Below are positions 33,691 through 44,265 of a stretch of DNA of 64,000 nt, in pieces (the first letter of the stretch is position 1; each line of letters begins with the position of its first letter). The DNA comes from Micropterix aruncella (taxonomy: Eukaryota > Arthropoda > Insecta > Lepidoptera > Micropterigidae): contig OX155957.1 in assembly GCA_944548615.1 (NCBI GenBank), forward strand, positions 5,135,376-5,199,375. The letters are read 5' to 3'. The notes under the pieces were generated by a model, which saw only the letters and a list, made by a program, of their open reading frames with translations, did no database searches and was not told where the DNA came from. Both the position numbers and the translations under genes were made by a program.

Positions 33691-33875
33691 TGATAATATA
33701 AAGGACGTATCACGAACGTTCGTATGGGTGGCGCGGTTAAAATTTGAAACTTTTCAAAGAATAAACTATTTTTAACTACATATTTTAAATGGATATCTTA
33801 TTGCCTTTATGGGAAATTGGTATAATTATACAAAAATGCTAAACTTATCAAAGAATGCTGAAGCATTCATATCAT

Positions 33876-34060
33876 TATCATCATCATCATCAGCCAGTAG
33901 ACGTCCACTGTTGAACATGGGGCTCCCCCATAGAATTCCATGACAGACTTGAGCCGCCTCCGTCCACTTACTTCCTGCGACCTTGGCTATGTCATCGGTC
34001 TATCTTGTGGGGGCCGTCCCACACTGAGTCTGCCGGTTCGTGGTCGCCGTGAAGAATATG
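33876..34060 (-). mobile_element. RTE-type LINE 3' end with (ATC)n tail
   Basis: 'atcatcatcatcagccagtagacgtccactgttgaacatggg' followed by 'gtcatcggtctatcttgtgggggccgtccc' is the 3' end of RTE elements that is very common in Lepidoptera. The simple tail is on the left, so the copy is on the minus strand. Confidence 0.6.
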
Positions 34061-35759
34061 ACCCCCCCCCCCCCCTTCCCCGCTCCTCCCGTGGATGTCG
34101 TAAAAGGCGACTAAGGGATAAGCCAGGGGATGGGCAGCACCATCCACCTGAAATATTCATCAGCAGCACTGCGATCAACAATCCAAGCATGGTGATTATG
34201 GCAACCCCCCCCCCCCCCACCAATAATAGCATTAATATACACATCTGTAATAGGTTTATATACGTATACGAGTATGTATTCGTCCATGAAGTAGATGTGC
34301 TCCCTCCTCAATACGCAGGTTGCTCCTCGCCAAGGAAATAGCCAATTTCCTGCGATCTTTCAGAATTTACGGTTCACGGAGTTGGTATTTCTCGCCTTTT
34401 TGCCGTTCTGCAGTAGAATTTTACACTCCCCCGCCCCCCCCCCCCCCTTCCCCACTCCCCGCCGATTAATTAACTGTTAATTAATATAAACGACAAGTGA
34501 GCCAATTCGATTGAAGGCTCCTTTGATGTTTTACTTTGCCTTCAGCTCGCGCAGTGGAGACAAACGATTTCAATTCATCATACAGTCGTTAGACCAAGAT
34601 TTCGAGGAATATTCATTGAATTGGTAACGATTTAATTAAAACAAACATTATTATAAATTAAACGTACATAGTAAATGTCATAATGAATATAAGTAAGTAG
34701 GACAGGGGCTTTTAGTTCACCGCTTACATTGTAGGAGTAATCGCGCCTGATATTAGGTTAAAGTCTGAACGTCCATGGCAATGGGCAAACTTTTTGAGTC
34801 TAAATTGTAAATTGGTTCTTTATCGAGGGATTAGTTTAGAAACTATTTTAAATTAGTGCTTATATTTTTCAAAAAAATCATAAGGATCATTCTCAGGTGT
34901 CATGTCCCCTTAAAAAAATATTTCCCTCCTATAGTTTGTATATAGTAAAGTTTGTAAGTTAAGAGGCCGGTAAAGAGGTAGCTCTTCATAAAAAACGGCA
35001 ATACAAATTACACTGAAATAAAATACCGCAGGATCATGAAACTTTTCGTAACATTGTTACGGCATTCTACAGGATGCAGATTGAGAAGATTTTTGAAAAG
35101 AAGTTTACTACGAACGTTATTATGATTTATTTTTAAACTTATCTGAAAACATAATAACTTTCTTCTTACGCATTTTTCTTCAAAAATCTACTCTAACAGC
35201 ACCCTGTACGATACCGTGGCCTAACGCTATGCCTAGTTTCATGGCCCTGCGATTGTTTATTCGAGAGTAATTTGTATTGTCGTTTTGTATGAAGTAATAC
35301 CCTTTTAGTGGACTCAATTTGTGGTAAGCTAAGTTTATAATGCAGGTGGACTTGTGCATGTAATTTGCTAAGCTATTTTAATGATATTGAATTAAAATCG
35401 GAATGTATACTTTCTTGCACAAAATTAAAAAATATATATAAGTAAGTTAAATTTTGCCACATTCAATAACTGTTTCACATTCTTAGTTTGTGTTTCACAT
35501 ACATAGGTAGCTAAAACTATAAGGTATGTCTTGTACTTTCGAAATAAAAGCATTTGTGGTTGTCATAATCATAGTAAACCCACAATAAACTTCGCTAACG
35601 GCGTCAGGATACCTTCCCCCCCCCCCCCCTCTTCCCCCCTCCACCAGTCATCGCTTGGCTGGAGCAAAAGTTGGCAATCGTGGCAATCCTGTATGTAACT
35701 TGAGCCTTGCTACGTCGAGTATGTTTAGAAAACATATTTATTTTGTAATACAGATGGAG
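34061..35759. other. Unassigned stretch with four C-runs
   Basis: Runs of 14 C occur at 34062-34075, 34205-34218, 34434-34447 and 35616-35629. A short piece 'ccgtggatgtcgtaaaaggcgactaa' (34089-34114) is a repeat word often seen with RTE remnants. No gene is seen. Confidence 0.45.
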
Positions 35760-36136
35760 CTGACAGTAGTCGGGCCCATCTTAATATTATTATTACACTT
35801 CTGCAGGTGGAGTGGGGGTGAGCGGTGGACTTCGGACTAACGACCGTCTGTGGTAAGGTTTAGAACAGCTGTCTTGCCACATGTGAGCTTACACCTTACC
35901 AACCATTCACTCCCCATAAACGCCATAGAATTTGAGATGCGGAAATCGCGGCTTTAGATATTTTTTGTAGTTAAGAGTTGAGTATTTTCCTGGAGAGACC
36001 AAGATCTTTAAAGAGGTGAAACAGATATTTTTCTGGCAGGCCACAAACAAGCGCTAACTTAATGATAAATGTGGACAGTGAAGCAGTTCCGGGTGAAAGC
36101 AGTTGCAAGATCATTGTATTTATTTAATCAGTATTT
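35760..36136 (-). mobile_element. C-terminal half of a PD...ExT retroelement protein, disrupted copy
   Basis: Read on the minus strand, this matches 39415-39740: TTAAATAAATACaATGATCTTGCAA, CCTGCCAG, TTTCACCTCTTTAAAGATCT and the trailing 'cacatgtggcaagacagctgt'. The frame is broken. Its N-terminal half resumes at 37484, beyond the two ~660-bp retroposons that split it. Confidence 0.65.
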
Positions 36137-36800
36137 GGGAGATAATGGGCCCTTGCTGAGTTGGCCACGAAGACCGATTCTGTTCAGGGTTGGTCACTCA
36201 CGGGTCAACACCCATCCGGCGGCCTCCACGCATGAAGTACGATCCCGGGAGGAACTCTGGCCTTAGGGCTAGTTTCCCCTAGGAATCAATCTTCTGGCGC
36301 TCCTGGACGGTCTGCGCACCGTGCGGCGTAAGCCAATCGATCGTGCACTCTGACTAACAGTCGGGGGAGTCTGGAAGCAGTACTGTTTCCTATGGAGCGG
36401 GGGGTGGTTGCGGACCTTACGGCGACTGCTCTTGAAACGACCATCGTCTACCCGATCCTGGGTGAACAGCCGGGTAAAGGATACCGTGGTACGCGAAAGA
36501 TTCGGTATCACCGTTTCACCGCTTTGTAAGGGAGAGGATCGCGCAAGCGACCTCGATCTCGTAACCAATCGAGAGACTGGAGTAATCTGGTCGCAATTGG
36601 AAGTAAGGGCGTGAGTGTAAGCCCGCTGGGTAGCATTCCTGGCTATCTCGCGGTTAAGGCATTGGCCTCTTACGGGCTTGTGGCGGAGCTTGATGGTGGA
36701 CTGTTTTTGTTCAAGTCTTCTGCGCTCACTTCAGGGAGACAGAACGACTAATCGTTAAAACTTCCTGAGGTGACGGGCTCGCCCGCTGTAGTTGGCAACT
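36137..36800 (-). mobile_element. ~660-bp retroposon, inserted copy A
   Basis: On the minus strand it ends GGGCCCATTATCTCCC at 36137 and carries the internal words CGCGAGATAGCCAG, ACGATGGTCGTTTCAAGAGC and GCGCAGACCGTCCAGGAGCG shared by all copies. The flank after its end, AAATACTGATT, corresponds to the interrupted LINE. A near copy of that target (ACAAGTACTAG) lies at its other end. Confidence 0.75.
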
Positions 36801-36816
36801 CTAGTACTTGTGGTCT

Positions 36817-37483
36817 GGGAGCTAAAGGGCCCTTGCTGAGTTGGCCACGAAGACCCATTCTGTTCAGGGTTGGTCACACTCATGGGTCAACACCCATCCG
36901 GCGGCCTCCACGCATGAAGTGCAAGCCCAGGCAGAACTCTGGCCTCAGGGCTAGTTTCCCCTAGGGATCAACCTTCTGGCGCTCCTGGACGGTCTGCACA
37001 CCGTGCGGCGTAAACCAATCGATTGTGCACTCTGACTAACAGTCGGGGAGTCTGGAAGCAGTACTGTTTCCTATAGAGCGGGAGTGGTTGCGGACCTTAC
37101 GGCGACTGCTCTTGAAACGACCATCGTCTACCCGATCCTGGTGAACAGCCAGGTAAAGGATGCCGTGGTCCGCGATAGATTCGGTATACACCGTTTCACC
37201 GCTTCGTAAGGGGAGGACCCCGCAAGCGAACTCGAACTCGTAACCAATCGAGAGACTGGAGTAATCTGGTCGCAATTGGAAGTAAGTGCGTGAGTGTATG
37301 CCCGCTGGGTTACACTCACGGTAATACCTGGTTATCTCGCGGATAAGGCGTTGGCCTCTTTCGGGCATGTGGCGGAGCTTGACGGTGGACTGTTTTGTCC
37401 AAGTCTTCTGCACTCACTTCACTAACGACCAATCGTTGAAACTTCCTGAGGTGACGGGTTCGGTCGTTGTCGTTGACAACTCT
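36817..37483 (-). mobile_element. ~660-bp retroposon, inserted copy B, tandem to A
   Basis: It has the same orientation and layout as copy A, ending GGGCCCTTTAGCTCCC at 36817. Between the copies lies AGACCACAAGTACTAG, and beyond copy B lies AGACCACAAGTACTAAT. The target word is therefore present three times, which indicates two insertions at one site or a duplication through the target repeats. Confidence 0.75.
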
Positions 37484-37760
37484 ATTAGTACTTGTGGTCT
37501 GTTTCGATATTTGATTCCCATGATACCGTTAATAACTCTGCAATAAGGGTCATCTTTCGAGATACGGAGTAAATAGTTATAGCTGAAGAGAGGGCTGTAC
37601 TTTCAGGCAATTTATATTGCTTAGAGACTGAATGAACCACCAGAATCCAATCTGAAGATTTCTGGATTATTGAGAAAGGTTTTGTAAAGGAATGTTTTTT
37701 GCCTTTAGGAACCATCCCGCACAAACTGTATTGGGAGTTTCAAGGTACTCTCAGACCATT
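37484..37760 (-). mobile_element. N-terminal half of the disrupted PD...ExT protein copy
   Basis: The minus frame reads KPFSIIQKSSDWILVVHSVS, then ITIYSVSRKMTLIAELLTVSWESN and DHKY, where the retroposon joins. It parallels 39190-39420. The frame shows a one-residue expansion in the ELT motif (ELLT) and loss of the RPD Pro-Asp, so it is not functional. Confidence 0.7.
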
Positions 37761-38042
37761 ACCTCGCGAATACCCAAGAACTTTGTTGTGTACCTCCTTG
37801 AGCTAAGGCCCCCTTGCAGCCAGCTAGAATTTTTCTAGCAGCTCAAGGGGTTTTGCTACAAAGGGGACATGAACTATCCTCTTAATGTGTATTCAAGGGA
37901 GACCCGAACCGCGCTCGAGGTCCAACGAGTGTTTACTGGGGTCTGGAAGTGTATGCTGAAAGGCATTTAAATAAAATTTAAATCCCTTTCAACATTACCT
38001 TCCAGTGCATTGGAGGAGGAATGCAAAAGTCCCCAACTGTTG
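37761..38042. other. Unassigned spacer
   Basis: No recognised coding or repeat signal is visible. 'gcagccagctagaatttttctagcagct' contains a short inverted repeat (agctagaa/ttctagc). Confidence 0.4.
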
Positions 38043-38345
38043 TCAAGTCATTTCGTAGTCCTTCCTGCCAGCCTTAGGTATAAATAGCACTTTGACCTTG
38101 GTCCATTCTTCTGGTATATGTCCCCAGGCATAGCTTGCTCTGAATATTTTAACCAGATATGGGGCTAAAATGTCAATACCCTGTTGCAAAAGCACAGGCA
38201 TGATTCCGTCGTCCCCGCATGATTTGTATGGTTGGAAGGATTTTACGGCGCATTTAACTTGATCGGGCCTTATGATTCTAGCAGCCCTACTCCAGTCCTC
38301 GTTTCGAGGACTGTATGGAGTAGTGACGGCGTTGCTAGATGTCAC
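38043..38345 (-). mobile_element. LINE reverse-transcriptase N-terminal fragment
   Basis: The 100-residue minus frame shows IIRPDQVKCAVKSFQPYKSC, GDDGIMPVLLQQG and WTKVKVLFIPKAGRKDY. This is the region just upstream of the RT fingers in R1/I/Jockey-group LINEs. It is open over the whole fragment but truncated at both ends. Confidence 0.75.
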
Positions 38346-38479
38346 AGCACATGGGAAGTGGGTCGATATTAGTACCTCCGGTAAAGGTTCCGTTTGATCT
38401 TTTCAGAAGACCAATTTGGTTAGGTTTGTCCTTTATGAGCAATTGATGTACTCTGGCTCCAGGCGGGACTAAAGGACAA

Positions 38480-38762
38480 TACCTGCAGTTTGCATACCAA
38501 TGCCTGTTATCTGTGGTACCGACGAGTGTCGAGGCAGAACGGGCATTTTCTGCTGCTGGATATCTGACACACAGCATCCGAAGTCGATAAGTTGACGAAA
38601 CTAGATGTGTTGTGTTTTTTGAGGTTACTTTAAGAATTTATATATATTTTTTTAAATAAATAATTAAATATTATATTGTATATCATTATTTGTATATTTC
38701 ATATATTTCCCTTAAATCGTGCATATACCAAGATTGACGATTTTGTTGCAAGATTGCATTTA
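38480..38762 (+). mobile_element. hAT transposon 3' end with dimerisation-domain remnant
   Basis: The plus frame at 38505-38590 reads SVVPTSVEAERAFSAAGYLT, then HSIRSR and a stop, followed in frame by VDETRCVVFF. This is the conserved C-terminal hAT dimerisation motif. The terminus 'taccaagattgacgattttgttgcaagattgcat' matches the right end of the hAT relic at 17061-17732, so both seem to be one family. Confidence 0.65.
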
Positions 38763-39006
38763 CTAGTTGGCACTTCCAGGTGCCTCATGGTGAGGTGTTA
38801 CACTCTTACGAGCTGTTGGCGTAGTTTTACTGTGAATAGTGTTTGTCCTTAAGTCTTTGCATTACATCCCATGGTAGATAAGATGCCATCATTATAACTC
38901 CTTGGAGTGGCGGGTTTACCTGTAGCAATTAACACTTCCTTACTACTGTGCTTTTGAATGCCCAAATTCTTCAATTTTGGATACTGCTCTGTTGCTTCTT
39001 TAAGTT

Positions 39007-39075
39007 ACCCACTGATAATACGGTACCCACTGATAATACGGTACCCACTGATAATACGGTACCCACTGATAACAC
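39007..39075. repeat. 18-bp minisatellite, 3.8 copies
   Basis: The unit ACCCACTGATAATACGGT repeats exactly at 39007, 39025 and 39043, with a partial fourth. Degenerate 'acccactgataacac' words continue to 39115. It abuts the PD...ExT frame. Confidence 0.9.
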
Positions 39076-39124
39076 AAGATAACACATCTTAACAAGATAA
39101 CACCCACTGATAACACATCTCTCA

Positions 39125-39658
39125 GTGGCTCGTGCCAACAAGGGTTTGACAGTATCCTCCAAACCCCCAATACAGTTTGTGCGGGATGGCTCTAAAGGCA
39201 AAAAACATTTAACTACAAAACCTTTCTCAATAATCGAGAAAGCTACAGATTGGATTCTGGAGGTTGATTCGGTCTCTAAGCAGTATAAATTCCCTGAAAG
39301 TCTCGGATGCACAGCCCTCCGTCCAGATATAACTCTTTACTCTCTATCTCGGAAGGTGGCTCTTATTGTAGAATTAACTGTTCCATGGGAATCAAATATC
39401 CCAAAAGACCACGAGTACAAATTAAATAAATACCATGATCTTGCAAATGCCGTAACCCGGAACGGCTTCACTGTTCACCTTCACGCGGTGGAAGTTGGCG
39501 CTCGTGGCCTGCCAGCTAAATCTCTATTTCACCTCTTTAAAGATCTAGGCCTTTCCAGAAAAATAATCAACTCTTTCTTAGAAAAATTATCTAAAACTGC
39601 GATTTGCGCATCTCAAATTCTATGGCTTCGAAGGGGGAGTGAATGGGTGGCAAGGTGA
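39125..39658 (+). CDS. Retroelement-type protein with PD...ExT nuclease-like motif
   Basis: This 177-codon open frame has no proven start and probably begins earlier or was truncated. It shows ALRPDITLYSLSRKVALIVE followed by LTVPWESN: Pro67-Asp68, then Glu83-x-Thr85. This spacing resembles a PD-(D/E)xK nuclease core, but with Thr where Lys would be usual. The rest (KLNKYHDLA, VHLHAVEVGARGLPAKSL) recalls a C-terminal domain I know from invertebrate reverse-transcriptase proteins (RPDI...ELTVPWE...VEVGCRGF). That likeness is from memory. No RT domain is joined to it here. A second, broken copy lies at 35760-36136 plus 37484-37760. A host gene is unlikely given the two copies and the repeats around them. 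Confidence 0.6.
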   Translation: MARANKGLTVSSKPPIQFVRDGSKGKKHLTTKPFSIIEKATDWILEVDSVSKQYKFPESLGCTALRPDITLYSLSRKVALIVELTVPWESNIPKDHEYKLNKYHDLANAVTRNGFTVHLHAVEVGARGLPAKSLFHLFKDLGLSRKIINSFLEKLSKTAICASQILWLRRGSEWVAR

Positions 39659-40239
39659 ACGCTCACATGTGGCAAGACAGCTGTCCTAAACCTACCACAG
39701 CCGGTTCGTAAGTCCGGAATCCACTGCTCACCCCCCAGAAGTGTAAAAAATAGTATTATGATGGGCCCGACTCCGGTCGGTAAATTCCATGGCAGCTCCG
39801 TTTGTATTTATATTATATACAATTTCTTTTGATTCGTTGATTAGTTTATAGAAAATACGTATATTTCTTCGTTACTTGAGCTCCTTGTATAAGTTTCTGT
39901 ATTTGACATTGCTGAATCAAAAAAAAGGATGATTAGAAGATTTGAAATTCATGACTATCACGGTTGTCTGACATTATAAATAGGATAAAAACGAATTTAC
40001 CACAGATTTTTTGCAGAACTTGACGTTTCGGCGATATTGCAACTGCCGTTGTCCAGGGTGGACTCATTTCATCAGTTCTTCAGTCTATCCTAATCTATCC
40101 TGCTACAAAATTCCCGCGGCAATTCGATTTTATCCTATTTGCATTAGAAGGTTGCGTCGTAGTTATATTTACTGTGTACCTACATATGGACATACTTATG
40201 TATGGACATACAGATATACGTATGTGCCTATATGTGGAT

Positions 40240-40900
40240 GTTAATAGTTTACTTAGCCATTCTGCTAATGATGCAATGACCTATTCTGGTAATGATCAGG
40301 TATACCTACTGGAAAAAAGGTCAGCAAGCTCTTGCAAAAAGAGCGGCTGCATCTGTTAACTACCGGATCCCCCTAGTAAAAACTACCTTTGCGCAAAAGC
40401 AAATGTATTTTATAGCGCCGTAAGTTTTTAACAGCATCGATGACAATTGGAAAAAAATACCAATACTGATAAGTTTAAATTTAAAATAAACAGATGGCTA
40501 ATAGAATTTGGATACCTGCGTTTAGAAAATGAACTGCTACGAATTATAGTATGATGAGAAAAACCTTTGTATCTTTTTATTTCTCATAGTATAATCTTTG
40601 TATCTATTTTTTTTTATTTATGTATCGTATTTATTATATCAAATAATGTATGGTGAATTTTATTACTTAAACCTATAAAAAATATTTTATATTTTTTGAT
40701 ACAAAACGGTGGAGGGTTACCTTTATTTTTACCTATCTTTTCTCTCTTCTTTTTTCTTTTCGAATTATATTACTTTAATACTATTAATGTTTTTACACCA
40801 TCTGCATCATCTTCATCTAGATACAGGCCTGAGAAGCCTCGTTAGATGAGCATGGTGCAATTCGTTACGTAAGCTGTGTCAATCTTAAGCTATTCTTTAC
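40240..40900 (+). mobile_element. LINE 3' fragment, same family as 24010-24960
   Basis: Plus frames with one stop read AAASVNYRIPLVKTTFAQKQ, then MYFIAP and FNSIDDNWKK, matching INYIIPSVRTTFAQRHIFYI of the 24-kb copy. The 3' UTR 'atctagatacaggcctgagaagcctcgttagatg' corresponds as well. Confidence 0.65.
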
Positions 40901-40921
40901 AATCTATATTTTATTTACTTC

Positions 40922-41121
40922 TGTAGCGGACATTAGTTATTAAATGTATTAGTAACCGTGCAGTGTAAGCACAGCTTTATATAACGCAGCGCGGCTAGCG
41001 CCCGCGCGGATTGAACAAGCATCAAACAGTATGTAACGAGCAACCGCTCAATAAACACAACTAACTACATACTCCGAGTTTCATTCTCCTCCGCCCTCGC
41101 GGCCGTCGCGGCTCTAAAACA
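40922..41121 (+). repeat. Possible solo LTR
   Basis: The segment starts TGTAGCGGAC and ends CTCTAAAACA. It has a TATATAA at about 40977 and AATAAA at about 41051 in LTR-like order. No target duplication is visible (ACTTC versus GTATA), so the borders and nature are uncertain. Confidence 0.35.
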
Positions 41122-41342
41122 GTATATATTTCATGTGGTAGTTTCGGGATAATTGAATACAGACGTTCTACATCGATCCTGGCAGGACTCCACAATCTGA
41201 TGACCCGGACTCAAACACTTCGGTAACAATGTAACTACTTGTCTTTGTACACGTATTAAATAAATAAATAAATATATAATAACAGTGTTATAACATTTTA
41301 TTTTAAATACCAAAAATATAGCATTTAATTTCAAATGTAACA

Positions 41343-41348
41343 TTTATT
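41343..41348 (-). promoter_or_regulatory. Candidate poly(A) signal of SDR-1
   Basis: AATAAA on the minus strand lies about 30 bp beyond the SDR-1 stop. SDR-2 has the same TAACTAATAAA context after its stop, which supports common descent of the 3' ends. Confidence 0.45.
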
Positions 41349-41378
41349 AGTTATAAAATTATGTAGAAATGGAATGCT

Positions 41379-42153
41379 TTATCGGGGGCACATAGCGTGT
41401 CGCCCTCCATCGACGCAAAGCGTCATACCGGTAATATAAGTGGCTTTATCGCTGGCGAGAAAAGCAATCGCTTCGGCGACCTCATCGGGCCGTCCTGCTC
41501 TTCCCAGAGCATGTGTCTCCTTGCTATGTTCCAGGAACTTCTGATAGGTCTCCTCGTCCATCCCTCCTTTCTTGTGCAGTCCCGTTTCGATCACTCCGGG
41601 ATTGACGGCGTTCACGCGCACCGCCTTTACCGCCGAGTTCGATTGCGACGCACCGTGTCATCTGATCTAGCGCCGCTTTCGACGTGCAGTAGGCTAATAC
41701 GTTCGGGAATGAACGCACTCCCGTCACGCTGGAAACGTTCACGATATTCCCTTTGGTTTTGATGAGATGCGGCACGGCCAGCATCATCAAATAATACGGG
41801 CCCCTCACGTTCACGCCCATCATACGATCGTACTGCTCCAGAGAAGTGTTCTCGATGGAGCCCGTTTCGAGGATACCGGCGCTGTTAACGAGGACGTCCA
41901 ATCGGTCGTAGCGGGCTATAGTCGTGTCGATAACTCTTTTAATATCGTCTTCTTTGCTCATGTCGGCTATTATGAGAAGAGGCGATTTGTTTTCGGCGTT
42001 AGCCTCGCACTGATCGGCGATTGCCTTCAAGTTTTTTCGTTGCGGGCCATTTATTGCGAGCAAAGCTCCCAATTTTGACAAATGCACCGCTGCGGCCGCT
42101 CCAATGCCAGAACTAGCACCCGTAATAAGCACAACTTTACCCCGAAAATCCAT
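41379..42153 (-). pseudogene. SDR-1: intronless short-chain dehydrogenase/reductase with one-base frameshift
   Basis: Classical SDR oxidoreductases use NAD(P)H and a Ser-Tyr-Lys site. The frame from ATG 42153 shows TGASSGIG (11-18), NSAG (90-93), NVSS (139-142) and YCTSK (Tyr155, Lys159). It then runs out of frame after ELGGK (176). The remainder continues in the next frame ([15 protein letters not shown] ... [12 protein letters not shown], stop at 41379). The whole is 775 nt, one more than the 774 nt of SDR-2, with the extra base in 'ccgcc' at 41621-41625. It lacks both introns of SDR-2 but shares its residue numbering, so it may be a retrocopy. The TGRN-type Arg that helps bind NADP is lost (INGPQ). 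It could still be an active gene if the extra base is a sequence error. Confidence 0.7.
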
Positions 42154-42221
42154 TGCTCGGCTTCGAAAACCACTCGTTGATCAGTCGGATGAAACGAATG
42201 GAATGTGTTGACAGATGACAC

Positions 42222-42233
42222 TGACAGCTGTCA
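42222..42233. promoter_or_regulatory. 12-bp palindrome with E-box upstream of SDR-1
   Basis: TGACAGCTGTCA is a perfect palindrome centred on CAGCTG, about 70 bp upstream of the SDR-1 start. A bHLH site is possible, but nothing else supports it. Confidence 0.25.
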
Positions 42234-44265
42234 AGTCGGTAGTGATGGGCTAAAATCAAGACGGAGCTAACATTGACTTACAGGCTCCCTTCCGAGTTGA
42301 CGCGACTAAAAATTTTGGTATTTTTGTAATGCCACGCGCCCGCGTGCTTTCGATCAAGACATAAAGATGTATAGGTATACCGCGGCGACAAGGGAGTACG
42401 TCCCTCCGTTGGCAGTGGAGAATTACGAATGACGATTTCGGCTTCGCGCGTCGTCTAATATAGTCGATTTGGCTTTTCAATTAATATAATAAATTACCAA
42501 ATGAATAGTTTTTGATAAAGTAAAAATTAGATTACAATAATAAAATAACTTAAGATCACTGTGTTATTTTTTTATATCACTCAAAAGTATCTTTAATAAA
42601 TAGAAAAAATAATGTTTGGCCATAACATTTCTGGAAAGTAATTTCAAACATTTTTTTCTTATATTTTTTGTACGGACGTTCCAAAAACTGTCTTGTTACT
42701 ATGCCAATAGACCATACGCTGGTTTAAATGGTATTTTTTAAATATTGAGAATCATCTATAGGTTTTTCATAAACTGAAGACAAATCTCGCTCGTTTTTAT
42801 TTTTTTGGAAAACAGTAACAGAATAAAGATAATTTACAATTAATATGGAAATAATCTACCAATTTCGTTTTGGCAAAATCATAGCTTAAAGAACGGGTTT
42901 TTAAAATCCGGAATAATTGTATTAAAATTCTTTTTCGTATTCTCACAACCAAGCCACTAAATTATACTTCATATAGCTTTTGGCTGCCACGGCCTCTTAA
43001 AGGAATCGCCCTTATAAAAAAAAACCTTATTCTCAGGGTGCCTCTCTAACTAGTGAAGGTTGGCAGTCAGCTCTGCATACCATAATTTTGCCAGGCTTCG
43101 CCAGGCAAAATTCGGCCATTCGATTCGGCGACACTCGTAATCCCGGTCCATTCTCGAATATTATCAAATATTTTTGTTAAATGAGTACAAATCAATGATA
43201 TCATAAATGTTGAGAGGAAATTTAAAAATATTGTAATCCCACCTTAATGGGTTTTTTATTATTTAGGTAAAAAGGTAGAATTATTGTGTTTCCTGCTATT
43301 TGCATTAGTTACCTTTCTTTTAATTCATAGGTTTTGCAAATTATGTAAGTGGATACATACTTAATAAAAACTGCAATAAACAGCATTTCAAAAATTGCCT
43401 ATTATTTTTATTTCAGCGATTTGACTTCTAGCGACTTTCTCCAGTACGAAAGATGTCATAATAGACTTTTGAGCAGTTGCCTAACGACATCTCTTCGGAT
43501 CTATATAAAATCTATATTTATAGTAACAGTGGCTCTCGGTGATATCATAACCGAAGAAGAAAAACGAATAGTCTAGTAGATTAGCCCAACACTACGACAT
43601 TATTCTCAGATTCGAAGTCAATGTTGCCAGATTGCCATTTTAGATATTCTGGTTTTTAAGTCGGCTTGTAATAAATATATTGGTATCTTTTATATTATAT
43701 TAATATAGTAAAAAAAACTATATTTTTTAATCGTAGCATTTTATTGCAGGATATTTTGGCTGTCTAGTTTTTTATTGTGACTGGTTCGGTTATCAATGAC
43801 CTTCTCACCTTGTTTATTCGTAATAAATTAAGTTGTTTTTATCATATGAGATGTTTCCTGCGAACAGTTTGTGTTTGCCGGCTTACTGAGCGGCGTTATA
43901 TTGGTATTCCGGGAATTATACGCTCGAAAAGGAACTTACAATCGCATAACCTAAAAGGTAAACTTGTTGCTTCATCGGTATGATGCCATGTTTGTTTACT
44001 TTTCAGTAATGTAATAACATGTAATTTGTAATGATAACTTGTTGGTGTAGTAGATGCAATATTGTTGTCTGCCTATTATTAAAATATAGATTAGGCCAAG
44101 GCGAATACACTATTACGATCAGCCGAAGCGCTCCCTTATGATCAGTGGCGCTCCCTAGCGGTTTGTGTCCATGGTGACGTCACGCCACGACGAGATTGTC
44201 AAAATGCGACTTTCTCTAATTCTCTAATACCGATGACGTCAAAATGACTTGCTTGGTACAAATCG
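42234..44265. other. AT-rich spacer upstream of SDR-1
   Basis: No convincing gene is seen. Several frames of 60-75 codons are open by chance. No assigned repeat was found. Confidence 0.4.

Noticed and set aside
36069..36614. Plus and minus frames within the tandem retroposons
   Set aside because: Not conserved between the two tandem copies; no start context or known motif.
41397..42078. Plus-strand frames opposite SDR-1 (121 and 103 codons)
   Set aside because: Shadows of the SDR-1 coding strand.
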